A stretch of 17,962 nucleotides of DNA. Source: JALYRV01 sp035512575. GTDB lineage: Bacteria > Acidobacteriota > Vicinamibacteria > Vicinamibacterales > SCN-69-37. The stretch is taken from the NCBI GenBank assembly GCA_035512575.1, contig DATKDT010000089.1:1-17962 (forward strand). The letters run 5' to 3'. A model generated the notes under the pieces. That model did not search any database and had not been told where the DNA came from. It worked only from the letters and a program-made list of their open reading frames with translations. Positions 11,234 to 17,962 of this stretch are shown here, piece after piece (position 1 is the first letter of the stretch; each line of letters starts with the position of its first letter). The translations under genes were made by a program, and so were the position numbers.

Positions 11234-13051
11234 ATGGCGACGCGCGAGCGCAGCGAGATCGACACCCGATGGACGTGGAACCTCGACGACATTTATCCCG
11301 GGTGGGACGCCTGGGACGAGGCGCGCGCCACGCTCGGCAAAGGCGTCGACGAGTACGCGACGCTGCAGGGATCGCTCGCCGGCGGGGCCGATGCGCTGCT
11401 GCGTGCGTTCCAGTTCTCCGACACGCTCGGCCAGCTCGCCTACAAGGTCTGGTACTTCGTCTCGCTCCGATACGACGAGGATCAGCGCGACAACAGCGTG
11501 AACGCCCGCAAGCAGCAGGTGCAGGAGCTGCTCGCGCGCTGGCAGCAGGCCGCCAGCTGGTTCAACCCCGAGCTGCTGCGCGTCCCGCTCGACACCGTGC
11601 GCGGCTGGATGGACGCGCTGCCCGACCTCGCGGTCTACCGCTTCGCCATCGAGGATCTGTACCGCCAGCAGGAGCACGTGCTGGACGAGCAGGGCGAGCA
11701 CCTGCTCTCGCTCGCGTCGCGCCTGGCCGGCGTGCCGTACGACTCCTACGCCGCGCTCTCCACCTCCGACGTCAGGTTCCCCACCGTCACGCTCAGCGAC
11801 GGCAGCGACGTCACCGTCTCCTACGCGCAGTACCGCGCCATCATCGCCACGCGGCGCGATCAGGACGATCGCCGCAAGGCGTTCGAGGCGCTCTACAGCA
11901 CCTACGCCGGCTCGCTCAACACGTACGCCACGCTCTATCACGGCGTCTGTCAGCGCGACTGGTTCCATGCGCGCGCGCGCGGCTACGCCACCACGATCGA
12001 GGCCGCGCTCCACGGCGACAACATCCCCACCTCCGTCGTCGAGACGCTGATCGCGGCGACGCGCGATGGGGTGGAGCCGCTGCGGCGGTATCACCGGCTG
12101 CGCCGGGCGATGCTCGGCCTGAAGGCGTACTTCCCGTTCGACTTTTCGATCCCGCTGCAGGCCTGGGACCGGCGCTACGCGTATCCGGACGTGCTCGACG
12201 AGATCGTGCGCTCGGTGGCCCCGCTCGGCACCGAGTACCAGGGGTGGATGCGCCGCGGATTCGACGAGCGCTGGATCGACGTGTACGAGAACGCCGGCAA
12301 GCGCAGCGGCGCGTATTCCGCGCCCGTGTACGGCGTGCATCCGTACATGCTGATGAACTTCAACGACACGCTGGACGACGTGTTCACGCTGGCGCACGAA
12401 ATGGGCCACTCGATGCACACGCTGCTGTCGCACCAGCGCCAGCCGTTCATCTATTCGAGCTACACGATCTTCGTCGCCGAAGTGCCGTCGACGCTCAGCG
12501 AGGCGCTGCTGCTCGAGCAGATGCTGGCGCAGTCCGCCGACCCACTCGAGCGCGCGGTACTGCTGCAGCACGCGATCGACAACATCACCAGCACCTTCTA
12601 CACGCAGGTGATGTTCGCCGACTACGAGCTGCAGGCGCACCAACTGATCGAGCAGGGGGAGCCGATGACCGCCGACGTGCTCGACCGGCTCTATCTCGAC
12701 ACGTTCAACGCCTACTACGGCGACAGCGTCGATACGCATCCGCTGACGCGCATCACATGGGCGCGCATCCCGCACTTCTACAACTCGCCGTACTACGTGT
12801 ATCAGTACGCCACCTGCTTCGCGTCGGCGGCAAAACTGGCGAAGCAGATCACGGAAGGCGGCGATGCCTCGAAGGCGGACGCGCGCACGCGCTATCTCGA
12901 GCTGCTCGCGTCGGGCGGCGGCGATTATCCGATGGAGCAGCTGAAGAGGGCGGGCGTCGACCTCGGCGAGCCGTCAACGGTACGAGCGGTGGTAGACCAG
13001 CTCGCTGCTCTCGTCACTCGCCTGGAGCAGGAGCTCGAGGGAATGGCCTGA
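11234..13051 (+). CDS. pepF: Oligoendopeptidase F, M3 family zinc metallopeptidase
   Basis: A cytoplasmic oligopeptidase that degrades peptides of roughly 7-17 residues in the family. The 605-residue length is normal. The N-terminal helical half (about 1-200) opens with RWTWNLDDIYPGWDAWDEA, the characteristic PepF start. The catalytic domain has HEMGHSMH with zinc ligands His388 and His392 and catalytic Glu389. The third ligand, Glu416, is in FVAEVPSTLSEALL. The C-terminal HFYNSPYYVYQYATCFASA region is also conserved in the family. ATG at 11234 is the first possible start and directly precedes the conserved opening. It is divergent from the FkbM gene over a palindrome and overlaps the cyclophilin gene tail to tail by 38 bp. 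All expected active-site residues are present. Confidence 0.97.
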   Translation: MATRERSEIDTRWTWNLDDIYPGWDAWDEARATLGKGVDEYATLQGSLAGGADALLRAFQFSDTLGQLAYKVWYFVSLRYDEDQRDNSVNARKQQVQELLARWQQAASWFNPELLRVPLDTVRGWMDALPDLAVYRFAIEDLYRQQEHVLDEQGEHLLSLASRLAGVPYDSYAALSTSDVRFPTVTLSDGSDVTVSYAQYRAIIATRRDQDDRRKAFEALYSTYAGSLNTYATLYHGVCQRDWFHARARGYATTIEAALHGDNIPTSVVETLIAATRDGVEPLRRYHRLRRAMLGLKAYFPFDFSIPLQAWDRRYAYPDVLDEIVRSVAPLGTEYQGWMRRGFDERWIDVYENAGKRSGAYSAPVYGVHPYMLMNFNDTLDDVFTLAHEMGHSMHTLLSHQRQPFIYSSYTIFVAEVPSTLSEALLLEQMLAQSADPLERAVLLQHAIDNITSTFYTQVMFADYELQAHQLIEQGEPMTADVLDRLYLDTFNAYYGDSVDTHPLTRITWARIPHFYNSPYYVYQYATCFASAAKLAKQITEGGDASKADARTRYLELLASGGGDYPMEQLKRAGVDLGEPSTVRAVVDQLAALVTRLEQELEGMA

Positions 13052-13604
13052 CCTTCCTGATGACGACCGGCTCGAGCGGCACGGCTTCGTGGGGCCCCGC
13101 CCGGCGCACCGCCACGGCGGCGATCTTGTCCACGACATCCATGCCTTCCAGGACGCGCCCAAACACCGCGTAGCCGTACATGTCGGGCACCAGCCCGCGG
13201 TGATTCAGCTGGCCGTTGTCCTCGACGTTGATGAAGAAGCCGTCGGTGGCGCTGCGCACCGCCGACGACCGCGCCATCGTCACCGTGCCGCGCAGGTTGC
13301 GCAGGCCGTTGCTGGCCTCGTTGCGGATCGGCGGACGCGCGGGCTTCGCCTCGAGCTCGGGCGTGAAGCTGCCGCCCTGAATCATGAACCCGCGCAACAC
13401 GCGGTGGAAGACCGTCCCGTCGTAATGCCCGGTGTTCGCGTAGGCGAGAAAATTCTCCACCGACACGGGCGCGCGGTCTTTCCTGAGCTCGATGACGATG
13501 TCGCCGAGGGTGGTTTCGAGCACGACCACCGGATTGGCCGGGTTGGCCGGCTGGGCGGAGGCGGCCTGGAAGAGGACGGTCAACAGCAAGGCAGGAGCGG
13601 GCAT
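13014..13604 (-). CDS. Secreted cyclophilin-type peptidyl-prolyl cis-trans isomerase
   Basis: Accelerates cis-trans isomerisation at proline bonds, probably in the periplasm. The 196-residue protein begins MPAPALLLTVLFQAASAQ, a short Sec signal peptide with probable cleavage after ASA. The cyclophilin domain starts VVVLETTLGDIVIEL. It has the active-site run FHRVLRGFMIQGG (66-78, with Arg68, Phe73 and Gln76), NGLRNLRGTVTMAR, DGFFINVEDN and YAVFGRVLEGMDVVDKI, all typical of bacterial PpiA/PpiB-type enzymes. ATG at 13604 is chosen over a longer frame reaching 13766 because it begins the signal peptide and follows GGGAGG after 3 bases. The 3' end overlaps the convergent pepF end by 38 bp. I cannot assign a specific client. 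Confidence 0.94.
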   Translation of the reverse strand: MPAPALLLTVLFQAASAQPANPANPVVVLETTLGDIVIELRKDRAPVSVENFLAYANTGHYDGTVFHRVLRGFMIQGGSFTPELEAKPARPPIRNEASNGLRNLRGTVTMARSSAVRSATDGFFINVEDNGQLNHRGLVPDMYGYAVFGRVLEGMDVVDKIAAVAVRRAGPHEAVPLEPVVIRKVRPFPRAPAPGE

Positions 13605-13814
13605 GAACCTCCCATGGTAATCCCGGAAACCGGATGCGCCGATCCCGCCGGCCGGATCCGCTGCACGCCCCCTGGACTGTTCGAAAGCAACCGGTAAGGA
13701 GGAACGGCGTGGAACTCCTGACGAGAGTACGGGTTGGGGGGACGAACGGCTTACGCGGAGCGTCAAAGGGCCGCCCGGCCGAACGGCATGCCCTTTTCAT
13801 AGAGGATGCCCACG
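13605..13814. other. Divergent intergenic control region, with an orphan Shine-Dalgarno
   Basis: This 210 bp gap separates the cyclophilin and hypothetical genes. The cyclophilin ribosome site GGGAGG (minus strand) is at 13613-13608. On the plus strand TAAGGAGG at 13695-13702 is an almost ideal Shine-Dalgarno, 6 bp before GTG at 13709. The frame it opens soon becomes an arginine-rich shadow of the next gene. No well-spaced -35/-10 pair is convincing on either strand. Confidence 0.5.
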
Positions 13815-14261
13815 ATGGTGCCCTCGAGCCGCTCGCCTCAGGACGATCTGGTCGACCAGCGCGAGCTGGCCAGGGCCATTCGTCTCGGCGCGGCGCGCCG
13901 GCCGCAGTGCTTCGGCAGCTACTTCGACGAGCGTGGCGGCTCATGCGCGCTGGGCGCGGCCTACGACGGCATGTACGAACTGCCTCGGCAGGCCCGCGAG
14001 GCCGGGGAAATCGTGCCCCGCCACCTCGAGCGGCTCTTCCACTGCCTCGACGACGTCGTCAAGCGGTGTCCAGAGCCGGCGCTGCCGGCCGGGGCGGGCG
14101 TCCGGATGGACAGTGAGGCAGCCGGCGCGCCCTGCCGCAAGCGGCTGCCGCTTGGGGCGATGATCGTGCATCTGAACGACGATCACGGCTGGACGCGCGA
14201 GCAGATCGCCGAATGGCTCTCGAACGGAGCGCCCGGCGCGAAAGCCGGAGCGCGTTCTTAA
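13815..14261 (+). CDS. Hypothetical Cys-containing protein with a conserved-looking NDDHGWTREQIAEWL tail
   Basis: A 148-residue soluble protein without signal peptide or membrane segment, and with no function I can name. It has five cysteines (32, 44, 77, 85, 107) in two regions, CFGSYFDERGGSCALGAAYDG (split here: CFGSYFDERGG then SCALGAAYDG) and HCLDDVVKRCPEP. The C-terminal MIVHLNDDHGWTREQIAEWL (116-135) resembles tails of uncharacterised bacterial proteins that I recall only in general terms. Paired cysteines could bind zinc, but this is inference. ATG at 13815 is chosen because AGAGG (13801-13805) lies 9 bp upstream. An in-frame ATG at 13806 would abut that site directly and add only three residues. 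A hairpin with a T-rich tail overlaps its stop. Confidence 0.75.
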   Translation: MVPSSRSPQDDLVDQRELARAIRLGAARRPQCFGSYFDERGGSCALGAAYDGMYELPRQAREAGEIVPRHLERLFHCLDDVVKRCPEPALPAGAGVRMDSEAAGAPCRKRLPLGAMIVHLNDDHGWTREQIAEWLSNGAPGAKAGARS

Positions 14262-14267
14262 CTTTTT
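14229..14267 (+). terminator. Possible intrinsic terminator overlapping the hypothetical gene's stop
   Basis: GCGCCCGGC (14229-14237) pairs with GCCGGAGCGC (14244-14253), leaving one bulged A, around a GCGAAA loop. A T-rich stretch GTTCTTAACTTTTT follows to 14267. The pure T run begins about 8 bases after the stem, so the structure is not ideal. It would separate the hypothetical gene from the DUF349 gene. Confidence 0.4.
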
Positions 14268-14313
14268 CACGAGCGCGTCGATCCGAGAGATCGGCCGCTG
14301 CAAGGTCACCCGA

Positions 14314-17205
14314 ATGGGCATTCTCGACAAGCTGCGACCCCAGCCCCGCTGGAAGCATGCGGACCCCGCCGTCAGACTCGAAGCACTTCCCCAGATAGAC
14401 GATCCCGCAGTGCTCGCCGACCTCGCCGTCAGCGACCCCGACCCGCGCGTCAGGCGCAAGGCGCTCGATCTCGTCGAAGACGTCGACGCGATCGCGACGG
14501 TTGCGGCGGGCGACGCCGATCAGGGCGTGCGCGAGGCCGCGACGGTGGCGCTTGCAGAGATCGCGGCCAATCCCGAGGCCGACGCCGCGGTCGCCGCCCG
14601 CGCGGTGGCGGGCATCAGCGATGAGCGCCGCCTGGCGGCCGTCGCGCGCACGTCGCCGCACGCCCAGGCGCGCGAGGACGCGCTCGGCCGCGTGCACGAG
14701 ACGAAGGCGCTCGGCTCGATTGCGCGGAGCGCGGCCGACGAGGGCATCGCCCACGCCGCGGCCGGCCGCCTGTCGGACGCGCACGCGCTGCTCGACGTCG
14801 CTCTCAACGGCGCCCACAAGGACGTCGCCATGTCCGCCTTCGAGCGCATCGTCGACGACCAGGCCGGCGCGGCGGATGTCGACAACCGTGAGCGGCTGGA
14901 GCAGATTGCGGGCAAGTCGCAGCAGAAGAGCGTGGCGCGCCGCGCGAAGGCCATCCTGCAGACGATGGCCGACGCCGAAGCCGCGCGCAAGGCGGCCGAA
15001 GCGGAACACCGCAAGCAGGTGACGTCGATCGTCGAGAGCGTCGAGCGGCTGGCGCGCGAAGAGGACTGGCGCGCCGCCGAGGCGGGGCTGACGCGGTCGC
15101 GCGGCGAGTGGGCGGCGGCCGGCGAGATCGCCGATCCCGCGCTGGCCTCGCGCTTCGAGAGCGCGACGACGGCGGTGCGCGCGCGCATCGACGCGGCCCG
15201 CGAGGCGGAGGCGGCGGCCGCGGCGCGAGCCGAGGAGAAGGCGCGGGCGCTGGCCGCCCGGGAGTCCATCTGCGCGCGGCTCGAGCGGACGGATGTGCGC
15301 GCCGAGTCAATCGACGAGGCCCGCGCCGAGTGGGACGCGCTGCCGCCGGCGCCCGACGCGGCCGACGAGGAGCGCGCGCTCGGCGAGCGGTTCGAGCGCG
15401 CCGTGGCGCTGTCGGTGAAGCGGCACGAGCAGCGGGGCGCCGCGGCCGCCGCGGAAGACACGCTGCGGACGATTGCGGCGGAGGCCGCGTCGCTGTCGGG
15501 CAATACGCTGGACGAGGCCGTCAGCCGGTGGAAGACGCTGAAGCGGCGGTGGAAGGAAACGGAGCAGACGTTGACGGATGTGGCGATAGATGTGCCGGCC
15601 GACGCGCTGGAACAACTGAAGGCGGCGGAAGAGGCCATCACGGCGCGCGAGACCGAGGCGCGCGAGCGGAAGAGGAAGACGGCGGCCGAGCACGTGGCGC
15701 GGCTCGATCGGCTGTCGGACCGCGCCGAGCGCATCGTGAAGGCCGAGGCCATCACGCTGCGCGAGGGCGACCGCATGCTGCGCGACGCGAAGACCGCGCT
15801 CGATCAGCATCCTGGCGAGGTCAAACCCGAAGGCTACGATGCCGCCGTGGCGCGGCTGCGCGGGCTGCTCGAACAGGTGGGCCCGAAGGTGCGCGAGCTG
15901 CGCGAGCTCGACGACTGGCGCCGCTTCGCCAACGCGCAGGCGCAGGAAGAGCTCATTCGGAAGGCCGAAGCGTTGGCGGCGGAGCTCGAGGCGGATGCCG
16001 TGGCGGTCCGCGAGTCGGATCTCGGCAAGGCGGCCGCGACGCTGCGCGACCTGCAGGCGAAGTGGAAGGCCGCCGCGGAGGCGCCGCGCGACCGCGCGCA
16101 GGAGTTGTGGCACCGCTTCCGCACGCCGGTCGATGCGGTGCGCGGACGCTGCGCGGAGTACTTCGCGAAGCAGGCCGGCGAGCGCGCCGGGAACATCAGG
16201 AAGAAGCAGGAGCTGTGCGAGCGCGCCGAAGCGCTGGCCGAGTCGACCGACTGGGTGCGCACGGCCGAAGCGTTCCGCGCGCTGCAGGGCGAATGGCAGG
16301 CCGCCGGGCCCGTGCCGCCGCGCGAGGCGCGCATGCTGTGGGACCGGTTCCGCAAAGCGTCCGACCAGTTCTTCACGCGGCGCCGCGACGACCTCGCGTC
16401 GCGCAAGACCGTGTGGACCGACAACCTGAAGAAGAAGGAAGCGTTGTGCGAGCGCGCCGAAGCGCTCGCCGAGTCGTCAGACTGGGACGCCGCCGCGTCG
16501 GAGCTGAAGCGGCTGCAGGCCGAGTGGAAGACGATCGGGCCGGTCCGCAAGAGCCGCTCCGAAGCCATCTGGAAGCGCTTCCGCGCGTCGGCCGATCGCT
16601 TCTTCGAGCGCTATCACAACCGCCATCAGGTCATGCTCGAGCAGAAGGCGGCGGATCGCGAGGCGCTCGTCGCCGAGATCGAAGCCTTCGCGGCATCCGA
16701 GCAGGAGCCCGAGAACCTCGGCGCGCGCGTGCAGGAGCTGCGCGCGAAGCTGCGCGTGCCGCCGCCGCTTAACCGCGCCGAAATCGAGGCGCAGAACGCG
16801 CGCGCGACCGCGGCGCTGGCGAAGATGGTGGACCGCTGGCCGACGGCGTTCACGGGCAGCGATCTGGATCCCGAGGCGGCGCTGAAGCGCATGGAGAAGC
16901 TGTGCGTGAAGGCCGAGGCGCTGGCCGAAGAGGCCGAGCCCGGGGAGCGCGCCGCGCCGTTGTCACAGGCCGAAGCGCTGGCCGCCAAGCTGCGCCAGGC
17001 GCTGGCCGCAAACACGTTCGGCGGACGCGCCGCCGAGGATCGCGGCCCGTCGATGGCCGATCAGATTCGCGATCTACAGGCGGCGTGGCAGCGGCTGCTC
17101 ATCCCGCACACCGACGCCGCGCGCGCGATGGACGATCGCTTCAAGCGCGCGGTGGCCACGGCGCGCGAGAAGTCGAAGGCCAGGCGCGAGCTGACGAAAG
17201 CGTAG
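14314..17205 (+). CDS. Large HEAT-like and DUF349 repeat protein
   Basis: A 963-residue, highly charged and helical cytoplasmic protein without signal peptide. Residues about 15-210 are HEAT-like repeats (DPAVRLEALPQI, DPRVRRKALDLV, DQGVREAATVALAEI). From about 210 onward are long Ala/Arg/Glu helices with repeated DUF349 units. The best units are WKAAAEAPRDRAQELWHRFR, WQAAGPVPPREARMLWDRFR and WKTIGPVRKSRSEAIWKRFR, while earlier copies are more diverged. Two adjacent units repeat every 77 residues from LCERAEALAES. DUF349 has no agreed function, and the architecture suggests a scaffold or nucleic-acid- or protein-binding role. ATG at 14314 has AAGG about 8 bp upstream and directly starts MGILDKLRPQPRW. 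Its 3' end is overlapped by the reading frame of a small gene on the other strand. Confidence 0.9.
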   Translation: MGILDKLRPQPRWKHADPAVRLEALPQIDDPAVLADLAVSDPDPRVRRKALDLVEDVDAIATVAAGDADQGVREAATVALAEIAANPEADAAVAARAVAGISDERRLAAVARTSPHAQAREDALGRVHETKALGSIARSAADEGIAHAAAGRLSDAHALLDVALNGAHKDVAMSAFERIVDDQAGAADVDNRERLEQIAGKSQQKSVARRAKAILQTMADAEAARKAAEAEHRKQVTSIVESVERLAREEDWRAAEAGLTRSRGEWAAAGEIADPALASRFESATTAVRARIDAAREAEAAAAARAEEKARALAARESICARLERTDVRAESIDEARAEWDALPPAPDAADEERALGERFERAVALSVKRHEQRGAAAAAEDTLRTIAAEAASLSGNTLDEAVSRWKTLKRRWKETEQTLTDVAIDVPADALEQLKAAEEAITARETEARERKRKTAAEHVARLDRLSDRAERIVKAEAITLREGDRMLRDAKTALDQHPGEVKPEGYDAAVARLRGLLEQVGPKVRELRELDDWRRFANAQAQEELIRKAEALAAELEADAVAVRESDLGKAAATLRDLQAKWKAAAEAPRDRAQELWHRFRTPVDAVRGRCAEYFAKQAGERAGNIRKKQELCERAEALAESTDWVRTAEAFRALQGEWQAAGPVPPREARMLWDRFRKASDQFFTRRRDDLASRKTVWTDNLKKKEALCERAEALAESSDWDAAASELKRLQAEWKTIGPVRKSRSEAIWKRFRASADRFFERYHNRHQVMLEQKAADREALVAEIEAFAASEQEPENLGARVQELRAKLRVPPPLNRAEIEAQNARATAALAKMVDRWPTAFTGSDLDPEAALKRMEKLCVKAEALAEEAEPGERAAPLSQAEALAAKLRQALAANTFGGRAAEDRGPSMADQIRDLQAAWQRLLIPHTDAARAMDDRFKRAVATAREKSKARRELTKA
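16214..16675 (+). repeat. Two 231-bp in-frame direct repeats within the DUF349 gene
   Basis: Units begin at 16214 and 16445, exactly 231 bp (77 codons) apart, each opening with LCERAEALAES(T/S)DW at nearly the same codons. A partial third copy, LCVKAEALAEEAE, appears near 16901. The spacing matches one DUF349 unit, so these are duplicated protein modules, not mobile DNA. Confidence 0.75.
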
Positions 17206-17352
17206 GGCGGCGCGGCGGGCGCGCCGCGCCCGCTCGCGTTCCAGCCTCGCGCGGCAGCGCAGCCGCACCGCGCCGGCGCGCGTCCCTGACGGCGCGACAT
17301 CCGGCAGCGACGCGAGCGCCTGCTCGAGCGCATCACGTTCCAGCGGAGACAT
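17074..17352 (-). CDS. Small protein coupled to the ECF sigma factor, probably truncated (anti-sigma-like N-terminus)
   Basis: A 92-codon frame beginning MSPLERDALEQALASLPDV, whose ATG at 17352 shares one base with the sigma factor stop (TGATG). Small genes in this position often encode anti-sigma or membrane partner proteins, usually with a C-terminal transmembrane helix. Here only the first 49 codons lie outside the convergent DUF349 gene. The remaining 43 are antisense to it, are rich in Arg and contain no membrane segment. I infer that the original 3' part was lost or replaced, leaving a truncated or non-functional partner. The N-terminal half, with its helix and the SGTRAGAVRLRCRARLERE run, has real protein character. 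It could still be a small soluble partner, and I cannot identify it by domain. Confidence 0.45.
   Translation of the reverse strand: MSPLERDALEQALASLPDVAPSGTRAGAVRLRCRARLERERARRARRAALRFRQLAPGLRLLARRGHRALEAIVHRARGVGVRDEQPLPRRL
17209..17230. other. GC-only hairpin after the DUF349 gene
   Basis: GGCGCGGC (17209-17216) and GCCGCGCC (17223-17230) form a perfect 8 bp stem with a 6-base loop, 4 bp after the DUF349 stop. There is no T tract on either side, so it is not a standard intrinsic terminator, though it could stabilise the message end. It also encodes the Arg-Ala repeats of the small minus-strand frame. Confidence 0.35.
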
Positions 17353-17942
17353 CAGGGCAATACCTCTTTCATCAGCGGGACGGCCGCCGCGGCGGCTGAC
17401 CCCTCGAGCCTCTTTGCCAGCATCGCGCGCGCGCGGCTGATGCGCTGCCGCATGGTTTCAGGCTTCACGCCGCACATCACGGCCGCCTCCTGGGGCGTGA
17501 GCCCGTCGATTGCCACAAGCAGGAGCGCCTCGCGATAGGCCCCGGGCAGAGTGGCTACTGCCGCGTCGACCCGCCGCTGCAGCTCCGTGCCCGACGCGGT
17601 GTCGAAGGGGGACGGCTCGGCCGGCGGCACCGGCCACAGATGGAGGACGGCCGTGGCCTCGAAGTCGAGCATCCGCGAGCGACAGTAGCTTGCATGCAGG
17701 TTGCGCGCGACAGTGAACAGCCACGGCCCGAGCCGGCTGTCGTCCCGAAGCCCCGGCGCATGCGTCACGAGCCGCAGCCATGTCTCCTCGGCAAGGTCCT
17801 CCGCGACATCGCGCCGCTGCGCCAGACGCGCGAGGAAGCTGAAGAGCCGCGCGTGGAACGCCGCGTAGATCTCGTCGAAGGCCTCGCCGTCGTGGGCCTT
17901 CAGCCGCGCAATCAGCTGCAGCTCGCGCTCCCTGTCCATCAT
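17352..17942 (-). CDS. ECF-type RNA polymerase sigma factor
   Basis: A 196-residue sigma-70 family ECF factor that would direct RNA polymerase to its own set of promoters. Region 2 (about 22-88) includes AFDEIYAAFHARLFSFLARL, RRDVAEDLAEETWLRL and GPWLFTVARNLHASYCRSR, the core-binding and -10 recognition part. A variable linker (about 90-120) follows. Region 4 (about 123-177) is VDAAVATLPGAYREALLLVAIDGLTPQEAAVMCGVKPETMRQRISRARAML (given here by its ends: VDAAVATLPG to ISRARAML), a helix-turn-helix for the -35 box. Two ATG codons at 17942 and 17939 could start it. Only 20 bp upstream remain in the window, so its promoter is not visible. The coupled small gene downstream may once have encoded its regulator. 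Confidence 0.93.
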   Translation of the reverse strand: MMDRERELQLIARLKAHDGEAFDEIYAAFHARLFSFLARLAQRRDVAEDLAEETWLRLVTHAPGLRDDSRLGPWLFTVARNLHASYCRSRMLDFEATAVLHLWPVPPAEPSPFDTASGTELQRRVDAAVATLPGAYREALLLVAIDGLTPQEAAVMCGVKPETMRQRISRARAMLAKRLEGSAAAAAVPLMKEVLP

Positions 17943-17962
17943 GGTCTTAACGCCCCGGACGC

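Noticed and set aside
11210..12775. A 521-codon frame antisense to pepF.
   Set aside because: It shows low-complexity Arg/Val/Glu composition and no motifs. PepF on the other strand is certain.
15108..16772. A 554-codon plus-strand frame inside the DUF349 gene.
   Set aside because: It is almost entirely Arg, Gly and Ala, the typical out-of-frame product of a GC-rich gene.

Overview
The window is about 18 kb of GC-rich, densely packed bacterial chromosome. It holds twelve convincing protein genes, one doubtful small gene, and no RNA genes, insertion sequences or CRISPR arrays that I can see. The composition, very short intergenic gaps and gene set (ArsR-methyltransferase fusion, PQQ-like beta-propeller protein, large DUF349 protein, ECF sigma factor with a small coupled partner) suggest an Acidobacteriota genome, possibly of the Vicinamibacteria type. 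That assignment is inference from general familiarity, not a database match.

Region 1 (1-6704, minus strand) is a four-gene array read right to left. It begins with an ArsR-type HTH protein fused to a SAM-dependent methyltransferase domain, followed by a secreted beta-propeller protein (ATGA overlap), full-length cobalamin-dependent methionine synthase MetH (31 bp gap filled by a heptamer repeat), and a rhomboid membrane protease (4 bp gap) that runs off the left edge. An AT-rich inverted repeat lies on the -10 box and start codon of the first gene. This suggests a self-regulated SahR-like operon that controls methionine and SAM recycling.

Region 2 (6779-9680, plus strand) is divergent from the first array. 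It has a small Tex30/KANL3-type alpha/beta hydrolase and a Slt70-like lytic transglycosylase with an N-terminal secretion signal. Region 3 (9637-11213, minus strand) is a coupled pair: a membrane-anchored FkbM-type methyltransferase and a phospholipase/carboxylesterase-type hydrolase whose end overlaps the transglycosylase gene. Region 4 has pepF (oligoendopeptidase F, plus), divergent from the FkbM gene across a 20 bp gap with a perfect 12 bp palindrome, and convergent with a secreted cyclophilin (minus).

Region 5 has a small Cys-containing hypothetical gene and a 963-residue HEAT-like/DUF349 protein (both plus). It faces an ECF sigma factor and its coupled small partner (minus) at the right edge. 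The partner's reading frame runs 132 bp into the DUF349 gene and looks truncated.

The most interesting features are the regulator-led metH operon with its start-codon operator, a set of divergent promoters whose genes appear to lack Shine-Dalgarno sequences, the palindromic shared promoter before pepF, tandem repeats running into the metH start, and the truncated sigma-factor partner. I found no convincing evidence for an entirely new defence or mobile system.
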